15,702 nt of DNA from NCBI GenBank assembly GCA_005801395.1, contig SYDV01000368.1:1-15702 (forward strand), given 5' to 3'. Position 1 is the stretch's first letter; each line of letters begins with the position of its first letter. Made by a program: the position numbers and the translations under genes. This stretch comes from Planctomycetia bacterium. Its GTDB lineage: Bacteria; Planctomycetota; UBA11346. The notes under the pieces are model-generated. The model saw only the letters and a program-made list of their open reading frames with translations, did no database searches and was not told the origin of the DNA. Positions 1 to 7,406 of this stretch are shown here, piece after piece.

Positions 1-2
1 AT

Positions 3-848
3 GGCTGCGGTTCGGTCGACCAACGGAATTTATGGAAAAAACATTTATCTGCGACGAAACAAGAAGCCCAGGCGCTCCTGAAAGATAATGTTCATTTAAA
101 TGATTCCGGTTGCGAAGTTATGGCGACCTTTGTCAAAGCGGCATTGGTGAAGCGAACGGAAACCACTATTGATCCCATGCAGTGTGGTTACGTGCGCACG
201 TACCAAGTGGGCAAAGACGCGCCGCTAACCAAGGGTCAATTAACTTTGAGTATTGATGGCAATCGCATCGATGTGATCGCGGGTCCCACAATGAGTGGCG
301 CGATTCAAGTCCGTATTGACGGAAAAGCACCATCACAAAATCCTGCCTTATACGGTTTCACCAAAGCGCTGGCAAAACCAGGCGGTAAATGGCCGGTGGT
401 GGCGAATATGTCTTCCGAAGCGCCCTTATGGTTAGAAACCTGGACGCTCAACGTGGCGCGCGATCCTCAGAATGAAAAGCGGTTTACCTTCGATTTAATT
501 GGTTCGAAAACCGGAGCCGATGGCAGTGGCGCTAGCGACGTGCGTTTTGTTTCGACCTCACGCCGCATTGTTATTGATCCAGAAGATTGGGACGTGGTCT
601 ACGCGTTAAACCTCAGCGGCATCAAGACGATTCCCGAAAAACTCACCGTACGTTGGGATGTGATTCCTCGATTTGTCGATTCGTGGACACCAAATAAAGG
701 TGAGGCGAGTTTAGAAAATTCGCTGACGTTGGCTCATGGTATGATTGACGGTCCACATGAATTGGAACTAACAGGCGATGTTGCTGGTTTACAGGCGATT
801 CGTGTCTACGCACCCAAAGCATTCCCTTGTCCAGCGCAGACGAAATAA
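3..848 (+). CDS. SGNH/GDSL-type hydrolase, 3' part (gene enters from left edge)
   Basis: The frame is open from base 3 to the stop at 846-848 (281 codons visible), so the gene begins before the window. The ATG at 120 is internal: it has no ribosome binding site, and the codons before it carry a family motif. Residues 28-31 of the visible part read D-N-V-H, followed by L-N-D-S-G-C. This matches the C-terminal Asp-x-x-His block of SGNH/GDSL hydrolases, which supplies the catalytic Asp and His. The nucleophile Ser, Gly and Asn blocks must lie upstream. About 240 residues follow the motif and look like one or two beta-rich domains with alternating hydrophobic residues and no membrane segment. I do not recognise this C-terminal region. 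The family acts on ester bonds of carbohydrates or lipids; the substrate is unknown. The gene converges on the leftward ORF at 912-1199, and no clear terminator hairpin lies in the 63-base gap. Confidence 0.7.
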   Translation, partial: GCGSVDQRNLWKKHLSATKQEAQALLKDNVHLNDSGCEVMATFVKAALVKRTETTIDPMQCGYVRTYQVGKDAPLTKGQLTLSIDGNRIDVIAGPTMSGAIQVRIDGKAPSQNPALYGFTKALAKPGGKWPVVANMSSEAPLWLETWTLNVARDPQNEKRFTFDLIGSKTGADGSGASDVRFVSTSRRIVIDPEDWDVVYALNLSGIKTIPEKLTVRWDVIPRFVDSWTPNKGEASLENSLTLAHGMIDGPHELELTGDVAGLQAIRVYAPKAFPCPAQTK

Positions 849-911
849 CACAGATAGAGACATCGCTTAATTCTCATTTGGCCTTGTTTTACTGATGCGA
901 TTTTGTCGGCT

Positions 912-1199
912 CTAATGAAGGTCTTCGTTGCGCATGGAAGCTGATTTAATTTTGAATATCCAATACGAAGCAATAAACAGAAGTATCAGCGTAGCGAGGC
1001 CGGATAAGGGGTAATAAAAAGAAAAGGTGTTATTCGTATAGGAGCGTAGCGTATTTAATACGGGTATTAGTGTGCTTTTATAGAAAGAAAGATGATTATA
1101 GTACCAATGCTGGCCCAATAATTGTAGAGAAAAATAGAAACAGAAGACGATGATCCAATGTGAAATAACCAAGTAAAATAATACGAAAGGAATAAACAT
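912..1199 (-). CDS. Small AT-rich hypothetical membrane protein
   Basis: An unrecognised 95-residue ORF, very rich in Phe, Tyr, Leu and Ile. Two hydrophobic stretches (about residues 1-29 and 62-82) would make two membrane helices, followed by a short charged tail (K-I-K-S...N-E-D-L-H). It begins 48 bases after the stop of the aldehyde dehydrogenase gene on the same strand, so it could be co-transcribed with it. No convincing Shine-Dalgarno sequence precedes the ATG. Base composition is clearly AT-richer than in the flanking genes, which could mean recent acquisition, but it could also mean a chance ORF in AT-rich non-coding DNA. The existence of the gene is only moderately supported. Confidence 0.4.
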   Translation of the reverse strand: MFIPFVLFYLVISHWIIVFCFYFSLQLLGQHWYYNHLSFYKSTLIPVLNTLRSYTNNTFSFYYPLSGLATLILLFIASYWIFKIKSASMRNEDLH

Positions 1200-1247
1200 C
1201 TGGTGGAGGCTATCGGTTATTCCATACGATTCTAGGATACGCTGATA

Positions 1248-2522
1248 TTAAGCCGTGTGCCACAACACTTTTGGCTGGGTGTAATCAAGGACGGTGTTGA
1301 GTGTTCCTTCGCGACCAACGCCGCTGTCTTTCATGCCACCATACGGCAGACGATCATCACGTCGCGTAGGGATATCATTAATTACTAACGTGCCGACATT
1401 AATCGCGGCAAAGGCTTTGCGAATGACGGCCTCGTCGTGCGTGTACAGGCCGCATTGTAGACCATAAGGCGTCAGCTCTGCCAAATGAATAGCGCCATCG
1501 ATGTCGTCATAGAGATGAATACTGGCGAGCGGAGCGAAAGCTTCGGTGTCGTAAACTCCTGGGGCAATCGCGGGTAAATCCCCAATTAACGTGGGTGCTA
1601 AAATTCGGTCACTCCACATGCCGCCACAGAGAATGCGGCCATTTTGTGTACGATAGCGAACTAAGAGATCGTGAATGCGCGTCTTGGCGTCTTCGCTAAT
1701 AACCGGACCATTTATGGTGTTGTCATTGAACGGATCACCGCTGGGTATCGCATTAAAGGCATCGATTAATGCGGTAATCCATTCTGGACGTGACACGGGG
1801 ACAAAAATACGTTGGACACTAATACAGACCTGTCCTGCATTAGCGCACGCACCGAGGGCGATTTGACGAGCTACGGTAACGGGATCATCGAGTTGATGTA
1901 AAATGACCGCTGCGTTACCGCCGAGTTCCAGCATGACCTTCGCCCTGGTGGTGAGTCGCTGGAGGTGATGACCAATTTTTTGTGAGCCAGTAAATGATAA
2001 TACCGCTAATCGATTATCCTGCACTAAGGTCGCGACTTGATCATTATTCAAATGAGCGATTTGCACCAAACCATCAGGTGAATCGGCGTGTTTTAATTGT
2101 TCGAGTGTGAATTCGGCAACGCCAGGGGCTTGGGGAGATGGCTTCCAGATAACCGGACAACCGGCAGCAATGGCTGGCGCTAATTTATGAATGGCAAGGT
2201 TAAAAGGAAAATTAAAAGGCGTAATCGCTAGTACTGGTCCCAATGGAACATGGTGAATTTCAGCGCTTCCAGCAGAGTCCAAGGTAACGGATTCCGGGCG
2301 CAAGCGTTCCATCGCGGTAACGGTACCGCGAATGGTACCGATACCGCGTTCTACTTCATTACGGCTTAAACGAATGGGTTTACCCGTCGAACGGGTAATG
2401 ATTTGAGCCAAGGTTTCGCTTTGTCGTTGCAGACGATCTGCCCAACGCACGAGTAAACTTTGCCGTTCACCACGAGGTAATGGATCGACTAAGGCCTCTG
2501 CCGTCGCAAGCAAATCGACCAT
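1248..2522 (-). CDS. NAD(P)-dependent aldehyde dehydrogenase family protein
   Basis: Oxidises an aldehyde to the acid with NAD(P)+ in the cytoplasm; the substrate is not clear from sequence. The 424-residue protein shows the family landmarks in order: T-P-F-N around residues 101-104 (Asn104 for the oxyanion hole), W-K-P-S at 126-129 (cofactor-binding Lys), F-T-G-S at 177-180, E-L-G-G with the general base Glu199, and the nucleophile Cys233 in G-Q-V-C-I-S-V-Q-R. The Glu of T-E-A-F-A-P is at 327. The C-I-S-V-Q-R context resembles the lactaldehyde/phosphonoacetaldehyde/succinate-semialdehyde-like subgroups more than classical betaine aldehyde dehydrogenases. The protein lacks about 45 residues at the N-terminus compared with the usual 470-490. 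No upstream in-frame extension is possible, because the TAA of the preceding gene is in the same frame three bases before this ATG. AAGG about seven bases before the ATG, inside the end of that gene, is a plausible ribosome binding site. Confidence 0.9.
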   Translation of the reverse strand: MVDLLATAEALVDPLPRGERQSLLVRWADRLQRQSETLAQIITRSTGKPIRLSRNEVERGIGTIRGTVTAMERLRPESVTLDSAGSAEIHHVPLGPVLAITPFNFPFNLAIHKLAPAIAAGCPVIWKPSPQAPGVAEFTLEQLKHADSPDGLVQIAHLNNDQVATLVQDNRLAVLSFTGSQKIGHHLQRLTTRAKVMLELGGNAAVILHQLDDPVTVARQIALGACANAGQVCISVQRIFVPVSRPEWITALIDAFNAIPSGDPFNDNTINGPVISEDAKTRIHDLLVRYRTQNGRILCGGMWSDRILAPTLIGDLPAIAPGVYDTEAFAPLASIHLYDDIDGAIHLAELTPYGLQCGLYTHDEAVIRKAFAAINVGTLVINDIPTRRDDRLPYGGMKDSGVGREGTLNTVLDYTQPKVLWHTA

Positions 2523-2525
2523 GCT

Positions 2526-2936
2526 TTAACCTTTGGTACTTTCCAGGGTGTTTACGATGGCTTCGAGCAAAAACTTTTCTTCATTGTCTTTATTAAAATC
2601 GGATGTCGCCATGTCGTTACAGGCTTTAATGACTAATGATTTAATATCTTGGTGGGAAATACGGGCACAGGCGGTTTCAATATATGTTGCTAGGCGTGTG
2701 GAATCGCGCATGACGCTGCGTATTTCGGCAATGCGATTGGAAAAAAAGTCGCTCAATGAACGATCCGATTCCCATTTCATGATCTTTTCATAATGCCGTA
2801 GCGTGGCATTTTCTTCCAACGTTAATTTTTTATCCGCATACATAATGATCAGCATTAAGATAATCAGTCCTTCGCGTTCATTCTGTGATATCGGATGTGC
2901 TTGCACAAAAGCCGCTAATGGATCAGTGAATGCCAT
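2526..2936 (-). CDS. TerB-like small helical protein
   Basis: A 136-residue, probably all-helical soluble protein. Two acidic stretches resemble the paired metal-binding-like motifs of the TerB/DjlA-N fold: M-Y-A-D-K-K-L-T-L-E-E near residues 32-42, and D-F-N-K-D-N-E-E-K-F-L near 112-122. They sit in the usual places, one near each end. TerB-like proteins are linked to tellurite resistance, membrane-stress complexes and co-chaperones, but the function here is unknown. A good ribosome binding site (GGAG, about six bases before the ATG, reading leftward) supports the start. The gene lies 72 bases after radA and three bases before the aldehyde dehydrogenase, which suggests one leftward transcript. 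The family call is from motif shape only. Confidence 0.6.
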   Translation of the reverse strand: MAFTDPLAAFVQAHPISQNEREGLIILMLIIMYADKKLTLEENATLRHYEKIMKWESDRSLSDFFSNRIAEIRSVMRDSTRLATYIETACARISHQDIKSLVIKACNDMATSDFNKDNEEKFLLEAIVNTLESTKG

Positions 2937-3008
2937 AAAATCTCCGTGACGTAGCTGACAGCATCTGAAGACCGTTGCGCCTGCAACAGGTGAACTCTGC
3001 GAAATGCT

Positions 3009-4379
3009 TTAACCGAGTGCCGCTTCGATCGCATCGTTTAAACGGGCAACAACAATGCGACCGCGTCCACCGCCAGCGCCTGGACCGATTAAGCGTTGAA
3101 AACCAAGGCGGCGCGCTTCGGACGCACGCAAATCGTAACGCGTAGCAGGTCGTAATTCTCCACCTAGGCCGACTTCACCGAGTGCGACCAGATCAGCGGG
3201 AACGGGTAAATCGCGCCACGCGCTAGCGACGGCTAAGGCGATGGCTAAATCCGCGGCGGGTTCCTGAATACGAGCACCGCCAGTGACGTTGACGAAGACA
3301 TCGCAACTCCCCAGCGGCATACGTAATCGGCGTGATAAGACGGCTAATATCATGGCGACGCGATTTTGATCAGCACCCGCTACTTTGCGAACGGGCTGAG
3401 GGTAATCGCTTTGATTAACTAAGGCTTGTACTTCAACCAATAAACAACGATTGCCATCCAGGGTTGGTACCACGCAACTACCAGCGACCCCAGGATCACG
3501 ATCGGCAATAAATAATCCCGTTGGATCGGCGACTTCGATTAATCCTTCGCCACCCATGCGTAGTAAAGCAATATCATTCGTTGAACCGTAGCGATTTTTT
3601 ACTGCGCGCACTACGCGTAAATCTTGATAACGATCACCCTCAAATGACAGCACTGTATCGACTAAATGTTCCAGTAAGCGCGGTCCTGCTAAGGTGCCGT
3701 CTTTGGTGACGTGACCGACAATCATTAATGAAGCAGGTTGTGAACGATCACGACCAGAACGTTTGGTCGCTTCGACTAAAGTGGCTGCGCATGACCGACA
3801 TTGTGCCACGCCGCCCGGTTCGCCGTCGACGCCTTCTTGTGTCAGCATTTGAATTGAGTCGACTACCACTAAACGATATTGATCGCTCGCAATCGCTCCG
3901 GCAATGGTGGCTGCGTCAGTGGTCGACGCTAAATGCAACTGTGGTGATAAAGCGGACAGGCGTTCAAGTCGCGCGCGCACCTGGGCAATACTTTCTTCGG
4001 CGGTGACATATAATACCGCGTGGTTTTTTCCCATCGCTCCGCAGATTTGTGCCAGCAAGGTGCTTTTTCCGATGCCTGGTTCTCCGCCCAGTAACGTCAC
4101 GCCACCTGGAACTAACCCGCCACCTAAGACGCGATTAATTTCAATCATCCCTGTACTGTGGCGGGGATGTTGTTCCGCCGCTGCAGGCGCGTCGGCAGCT
4201 TCCGTAGCGAGCGCTGCCGCCGCACGAATTTGTTCGCGCCCTTTGGCGGCGACCTGCGCTTCGTTGGCACTAATTTCGGTTATGGCATTCAGTGTGCCGC
4301 AACTTTGACATTTTCCCGCCCAGCGGGTGAAGGTGTCGCCGCACGCCGTACAAGCAAAAGTAGGAGTTTTTTTAGCCAT
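3009..4379 (-). CDS. radA: DNA repair protein RadA
   Basis: RadA (Sms) is a RecA-related ATPase that acts as a branch-migration helicase in homologous recombination and repair. The 456-residue length is typical. In order it shows: an N-terminal four-cysteine zinc finger (Cys10, 13, 24, 27); a Walker A loop G-E-P-G-I-G-K-S-T (residues 99-107); a Walker B strand L-V-V-V-D ending near residue 174; and the RadA signature K-N-R-Y-G at 261-265. It ends in a Lon-protease-like domain containing V-N-V-T-G-G and P-A-A-D-L-A-I, without a catalytic serine, as is normal in RadA. The start M-A-K-K-T matches the family, although no Shine-Dalgarno is evident. It is the first gene of a leftward cluster and is divergent from the lipoprotein gene at 4557. 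Confidence 0.97.
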   Translation of the reverse strand: MAKKTPTFACTACGDTFTRWAGKCQSCGTLNAITEISANEAQVAAKGREQIRAAAALATEAADAPAAAEQHPRHSTGMIEINRVLGGGLVPGGVTLLGGEPGIGKSTLLAQICGAMGKNHAVLYVTAEESIAQVRARLERLSALSPQLHLASTTDAATIAGAIASDQYRLVVVDSIQMLTQEGVDGEPGGVAQCRSCAATLVEATKRSGRDRSQPASLMIVGHVTKDGTLAGPRLLEHLVDTVLSFEGDRYQDLRVVRAVKNRYGSTNDIALLRMGGEGLIEVADPTGLFIADRDPGVAGSCVVPTLDGNRCLLVEVQALVNQSDYPQPVRKVAGADQNRVAMILAVLSRRLRMPLGSCDVFVNVTGGARIQEPAADLAIALAVASAWRDLPVPADLVALGEVGLGGELRPATRYDLRASEARRLGFQRLIGPGAGGGRGRIVVARLNDAIEAALG

Positions 4380-4556
4380 GAGTGCGCATGGTGGTTGTGC
4401 GAGCGCAGCTGCAACGGTGGAAAACCGAAGGACAATTTGTGAATGAGTTCAATTGGTGTCAGGCAAACAAAGACTACTTGAAGTGGTTACTTTGCTTGGG
4501 TAAAGACAGAGGAGTGAACAGCTTCATAACCAGCTCATAACGAAGAAAGTTATCAC

Positions 4557-5138
4557 ATGCGTCAATTCCTGGCTCTCATTATTCTCAGTATGTTTTTAGT
4601 CGGCTGCGGCGGTGCGCGGTTTATGGAACCAGGGGCAAAAATAGATGCGCCACCAGCCGGTAAAGCATTGGTAAATGTGCATCGTCCGTCGACGGCCTAT
4701 GGTGGTGGTCAAGAGTTTATTATTTGGCGCAATCAAGAAATTGTCGGCAACACCATCGGACAAGATATGTTCCAAGTTGTGGTAGATCCTGGTAAACAGG
4801 TCTTTCATGCAAAACATCTTAATGTCTCTGTTATTAAGGCCGAACTCGAAGCAGGAAAAACCTATGATATTGTCGTCGATTGCGGTCCGAATTTTGTCCC
4901 GTTTCAACCTGGTTATCGTTTATGGTTAAATGTAATTGATGCAAAATCAGAACGTCGCGGAGACGTGTTGTCGTGGGTAGCTAAAGCGCAAATTTTAGCG
5001 TTGTCGGATAAACAAAAAGCGGATCGTGAAAAATTACAAGCGAAGCAATTACCAGGCGTTGAAAAATATCTCGCTGATTTTGTTGATGGTGCAAAAGATA
5101 GTAAATCAGCCAAGCTCGTACCGGCTGATGGCCGATAA
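4557..5138 (+). CDS. Putative lipoprotein (DUF2846-like)
   Basis: A 193-residue exported protein. Residues 1-16 form a short signal peptide ending in a lipobox L-V-G-C, with Cys17 as the predicted lipidation site, so the protein should be membrane-anchored. The core (about residues 35-130: K-A-L-V-N-V-H-R-P, then F-I-I-W-R-N, then V-D-P-G-K-Q-V-F-H-A, then L-E-A-G-K-T-Y-D-I-V-V-D) is the beta pattern of DUF2846-type lipoproteins, whose function is unknown. The C-terminal third is lysine-rich and probably helical. The ribosome binding site is weak (a GAAG/AAAG stretch). The gene is divergent from radA and converges on the VKOR-fusion gene with a 19-base gap. Confidence 0.75.
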   Translation: MRQFLALIILSMFLVGCGGARFMEPGAKIDAPPAGKALVNVHRPSTAYGGGQEFIIWRNQEIVGNTIGQDMFQVVVDPGKQVFHAKHLNVSVIKAELEAGKTYDIVVDCGPNFVPFQPGYRLWLNVIDAKSERRGDVLSWVAKAQILALSDKQKADREKLQAKQLPGVEKYLADFVDGAKDSKSAKLVPADGR

Positions 5139-5157
5139 GAGTAGGATTGAGAAGATA

Positions 5158-6243
5158 TTAATAGGCTGTTTTAGGTAAGGCGGCAACGATGGCGGCGACC
5201 GGTAAGGCGCCGCCCCAGCGTTGCGTTACTCGACCATCGATAATAAGGGCCGCAGCTGGTGTGCGTGGACCAACGCCTAATAATTGAATGCGTTGTTGAT
5301 CGTCGGCGATGAGCGTATTAATCGCGGCGTGTTGTTCGCGCAGTAACGGTGATAATTTTGCGAGATCGATAACGTCTGCTAATCGGCTGGTCAGTCCAGC
5401 GGCGCTCGCATCGGGATTCGTGCCTAAAAGGACATCCATGGCGACAGCGTGATCGCCAAGGGCGGCGGCGGCAAAGATTAATTCACTAGCTGGTTGGGCA
5501 GCTGGTTGGCTAGGGCGGACTAAATGGCGAATAATGACGCGCACTTGGCCGTCAGCGATGGCTGGTTTAAGCGCGAGCATCAAAGGTTGGTATAATTCAG
5601 CGCAGTGGCGGCAGGTTAAATCAATGACGATTTCTAGCGTGGCGGTGGCTTGTGCTCGGCCATAGGTGCGACCTTTATCAGCGGAGATGTGGAGAGCGAT
5701 ATCATCCGGCGTTGTGACCGTTGGATCAGTTGGCGAGGTGGTGACATCGGGAATGGCTGTATGGTGAAAAGCAAAATTGGTTATTAATAAGCCAGTCATT
5801 AACCAGGACAAAGCTTGCCACCATCGCACGGCCCGGGGAAAAGGATGGCACATGAATACCATCACAGCAGTTGTTACGTGGATGGTAATGCAATAAGGAC
5901 ACACGACTTGTAGCTGCCAGGCGATGGCCGTGAAAAACAATGAGATACCGGCTAATAACCACACTAAACGAACGGACCAAGCACACCATTTTCCACGTCG
6001 GACGTCACGCCACACCAATGCTAACAAGGCGAGGTGCGATATGAGCCCATACCAAATAACCGATATTCCGCCGAGTGTTTGGTAATGCGCACCACCTTGG
6101 CAGGCGATATCGCAAGGCCAAATACCAGTTAGACGCGTGCCATCCAATACCACCATCAGCGCAGCCAGTACCACTACGACCAAGCCACCCAGGCGTGATT
6201 GCCAAGCAATATCCGTCGTTGATGTTGCGGATTGATCGACCAC
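5158..6243 (-). CDS. VKOR-DsbA/thioredoxin fusion, disulfide-bond formation
   Basis: A 361-residue membrane protein that should regenerate and deliver disulfide bonds in the cell envelope, doing the work of DsbB and DsbA in one chain. The N-terminal half (residues 18-160) is a vitamin-K-epoxide-reductase domain with four to five membrane helices. Its loop cysteines are Cys44 and Cys48 (P-C-D-I-A-C), and its quinone-side pair is Cys115/Cys118 (C-P-Y-C). A Thr/Pro-rich linker (165-180) leads to a thioredoxin-like domain with the redox pair Cys211/Cys214 (C-R-H-C) and a cis-Pro candidate in G-P-R-T-P. The start is GTG, chosen because GAGGAG lies about nine bases upstream. The three-residue spacing of the first cysteine pair and the missing Pro in C-R-H-C are slightly unusual. 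A candidate promoter lies just upstream. Confidence 0.88.
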   Translation of the reverse strand: MVDQSATSTTDIAWQSRLGGLVVVVLAALMVVLDGTRLTGIWPCDIACQGGAHYQTLGGISVIWYGLISHLALLALVWRDVRRGKWCAWSVRLVWLLAGISLFFTAIAWQLQVVCPYCITIHVTTAVMVFMCHPFPRAVRWWQALSWLMTGLLITNFAFHHTAIPDVTTSPTDPTVTTPDDIALHISADKGRTYGRAQATATLEIVIDLTCRHCAELYQPLMLALKPAIADGQVRVIIRHLVRPSQPAAQPASELIFAAAALGDHAVAMDVLLGTNPDASAAGLTSRLADVIDLAKLSPLLREQHAAINTLIADDQQRIQLLGVGPRTPAAALIIDGRVTQRWGGALPVAAIVAALPKTAY

Positions 6244-6265
6244 GAACGCGTTCTCCTCTGTTGTG

Positions 6266-6295
6266 ATAATATCGTGATTATGCTACGAATAACAA
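6266..6295 (-). promoter_or_regulatory. Candidate sigma-70-type promoter of the VKOR-fusion gene
   Basis: Reading leftward, TTGTTA (6295-6290) is followed after 18 bases by TATTAT (6271-6266). The start site would fall just before the GAGGAG ribosome binding site, leaving a leader of about 16 bases. The match is by consensus only. Confidence 0.35.
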
Positions 6296-6407
6296 CAATT
6301 CCGAAACATCTTTTCCTCAATCGAAAGAAAACGAACAAGAGCCTTCCCGGCTGCGCTGATCAATGAGATTTTAACTTCTGCGGATAAGGCAAAAGACAGC
6401 TATAAAC

Positions 6408-6472
6408 CACAGAGGTCACAGAACGCACAGAGTTGGGAATTCATTATCTCTGTGCGCTCTGTGACCTCTGTG
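6408..6472. repeat. Near-perfect inverted repeat of CACAGAG-type units
   Basis: Two 25-base arms (6408-6432 and 6448-6472) pair at 24 of 25 positions around a 15-base loop. The only mismatch is an A opposite a C. Each arm contains three copies of a CACAGAG/CACAGAA core spaced 8-9 bases apart. A short TAAACC/GGTTTA pair flanks the arms with an extra 7 bases on the right side. No T-tract follows, so it does not look like a classical terminator, although a transcript would fold strongly. It resembles dispersed palindromic intergenic repeats seen in many environmental bacterial genomes. Confidence 0.85.
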
Positions 6473-6503
6473 TTAATATGGTTTAGAGGTAAGTTAAAGG
6501 GCA

Positions 6504-6544
6504 GAAACGGAGGAAGCCATATTTCTTCTCCGTTCCTTCGTTTC
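6504..6544. repeat. Inverted repeat of AAACGGAGG-type units
   Basis: The 12-base arms GAAACGGAGGAA (6504-6515) and TTCCTTCGTTTC (6533-6544) pair at 11 of 12 positions, and the odd pair is a G-T wobble. The loop is 17 bases and contains a second partial unit (CTCCGT). The layout is like the neighbouring CACAGAG element but with a different unit. Confidence 0.6.
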
Positions 6545-6638
6545 TCTTGTTAATTCTTTCTTTCATACGGCATAGATGATCCGGAATTGGTATAAACGAT
6601 GGTTTTGCTGCAGCGGCAAACGCGGCAAATTTACCGGT

Positions 6639-7115
6639 TCACTTGGCGGTGGTGATTTTATCAATGTGTTTAGGGCAAAAGAGTCCACGCAGCACCATTT
6701 CACCTTGGCGCGGATTGCCTTTAAGTATGACGATCCCGGATTTTTTTAATTCAATGCGCGCGCCACATAAGAAACGAACCAAGTCACTTAAATCAGGATC
6801 ATGTCCGATGAGGACCACATCGGTGTGAAGTTGTAATCGAGCCGCGCGCTCGGCAGTTGCCAACGCACTTGGCGCTAACCATTCGGTTTCGCGAATTGGT
6901 AATTTCCAGATCGTACTCGCCAATTCAGCGGTTTGCCGCGTGCGAACCGTTGGGCTAGTCCAGATTTCGACGGCTTTAATACTTTGGCGTGTCGCCTTCA
7001 AAGTCATTTCTGCCGCGGCGATTCCGGCATTTGTCAGAGGGCGATCAGCATCGGTTCCTGACCATTTGTCAGACTCAACCGCAGTGGCGTGACGTAACAG
7101 AGTTAACCGCATCAT
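6639..7115 (-). CDS. SixA-like phosphohistidine phosphatase
   Basis: A cytoplasmic histidine-phosphatase-superfamily enzyme. SixA-type members remove phosphate from phosphohistidine in phosphorelay or phosphotransferase proteins. From the chosen start the protein has 158 residues, the usual small size of SixA. It shows L-L-R-H-A-T-A with the catalytic Arg8/His9, R-P-L-T-N-A-G at 25-31, S-P-T-V-R-T-R-Q-T-A (54-63) with phosphate-pocket arginines, and L-I-G-H-D with the second catalytic His105. I took the ATG at 7115 because it places M-M-R-L-T-L-L-R-H at the N-terminus, as in the family. A TTG at 7130 would add five residues, and neither has a clear ribosome binding site. The gene is divergent from argG across about 290 bases. 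sixA is not assigned as a symbol because only the family is certain. Confidence 0.85.
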   Translation of the reverse strand: MMRLTLLRHATAVESDKWSGTDADRPLTNAGIAAAEMTLKATRQSIKAVEIWTSPTVRTRQTAELASTIWKLPIRETEWLAPSALATAERAARLQLHTDVVLIGHDPDLSDLVRFLCGARIELKKSGIVILKGNPRQGEMVLRGLFCPKHIDKITTAK

Positions 7116-7236
7116 CACGGTTTTGAGCAAAATGTTCGCAGGCGCAAGGCAAGTTTAGGTGGTGGCGAGTGGTGTCGTTCACGACGCAACACTCCTCGAT
7201 CGTTGGTTGGTTCAGAAATACTCAGCCTGATGAACG

Positions 7237-7264
7237 AATTGACCTCTGGTGACGATCGTCAATT
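7237..7264. promoter_or_regulatory. Inverted repeat upstream of argG, possible operator
   Basis: AATTGAC (7237-7243) and GTCAATT (7258-7264) form a perfect 7-base inverted repeat with a 14-base spacer, in the gap between the divergent SixA-like gene and argG. It could bind a dimeric regulator. It does not clearly match the arginine-repressor box, and no good -10 element follows the TTGACC inside it. Confidence 0.25.
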
Positions 7265-7406
7265 ACGCTGAAATCGCGGAAGAAAGTCAGCGTATTCCGA
7301 CCGCAACGTGAGCGTGTACACAGCAGGTTGGCATCGTCTGTTCGCCTCTTCCCGTCGCAGCAGAGTCCTCTAGTCTCCCCGCCCCGTTTGAGCAGGAGTC
7401 TTCGTC

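Larger units (their letters stand above)
6244..6638. other. Intergenic gap holding a candidate promoter and two palindromic repeats
   Basis: This 395-base gap separates two leftward genes. It holds the candidate promoter near 6280 and the inverted repeats at 6408-6472 and 6504-6544. I see no coding sequence or RNA gene in the rest (6296-6407 and 6545-6638). Confidence 0.5.

Noticed and set aside
2971..2991. Small hairpin GTTGC-GCCT-GCAAC between radA and the TerB-like gene
   Set aside because: The stem is only five bases plus a bulged extension and has no T-tract, so it is not convincing as a terminator.
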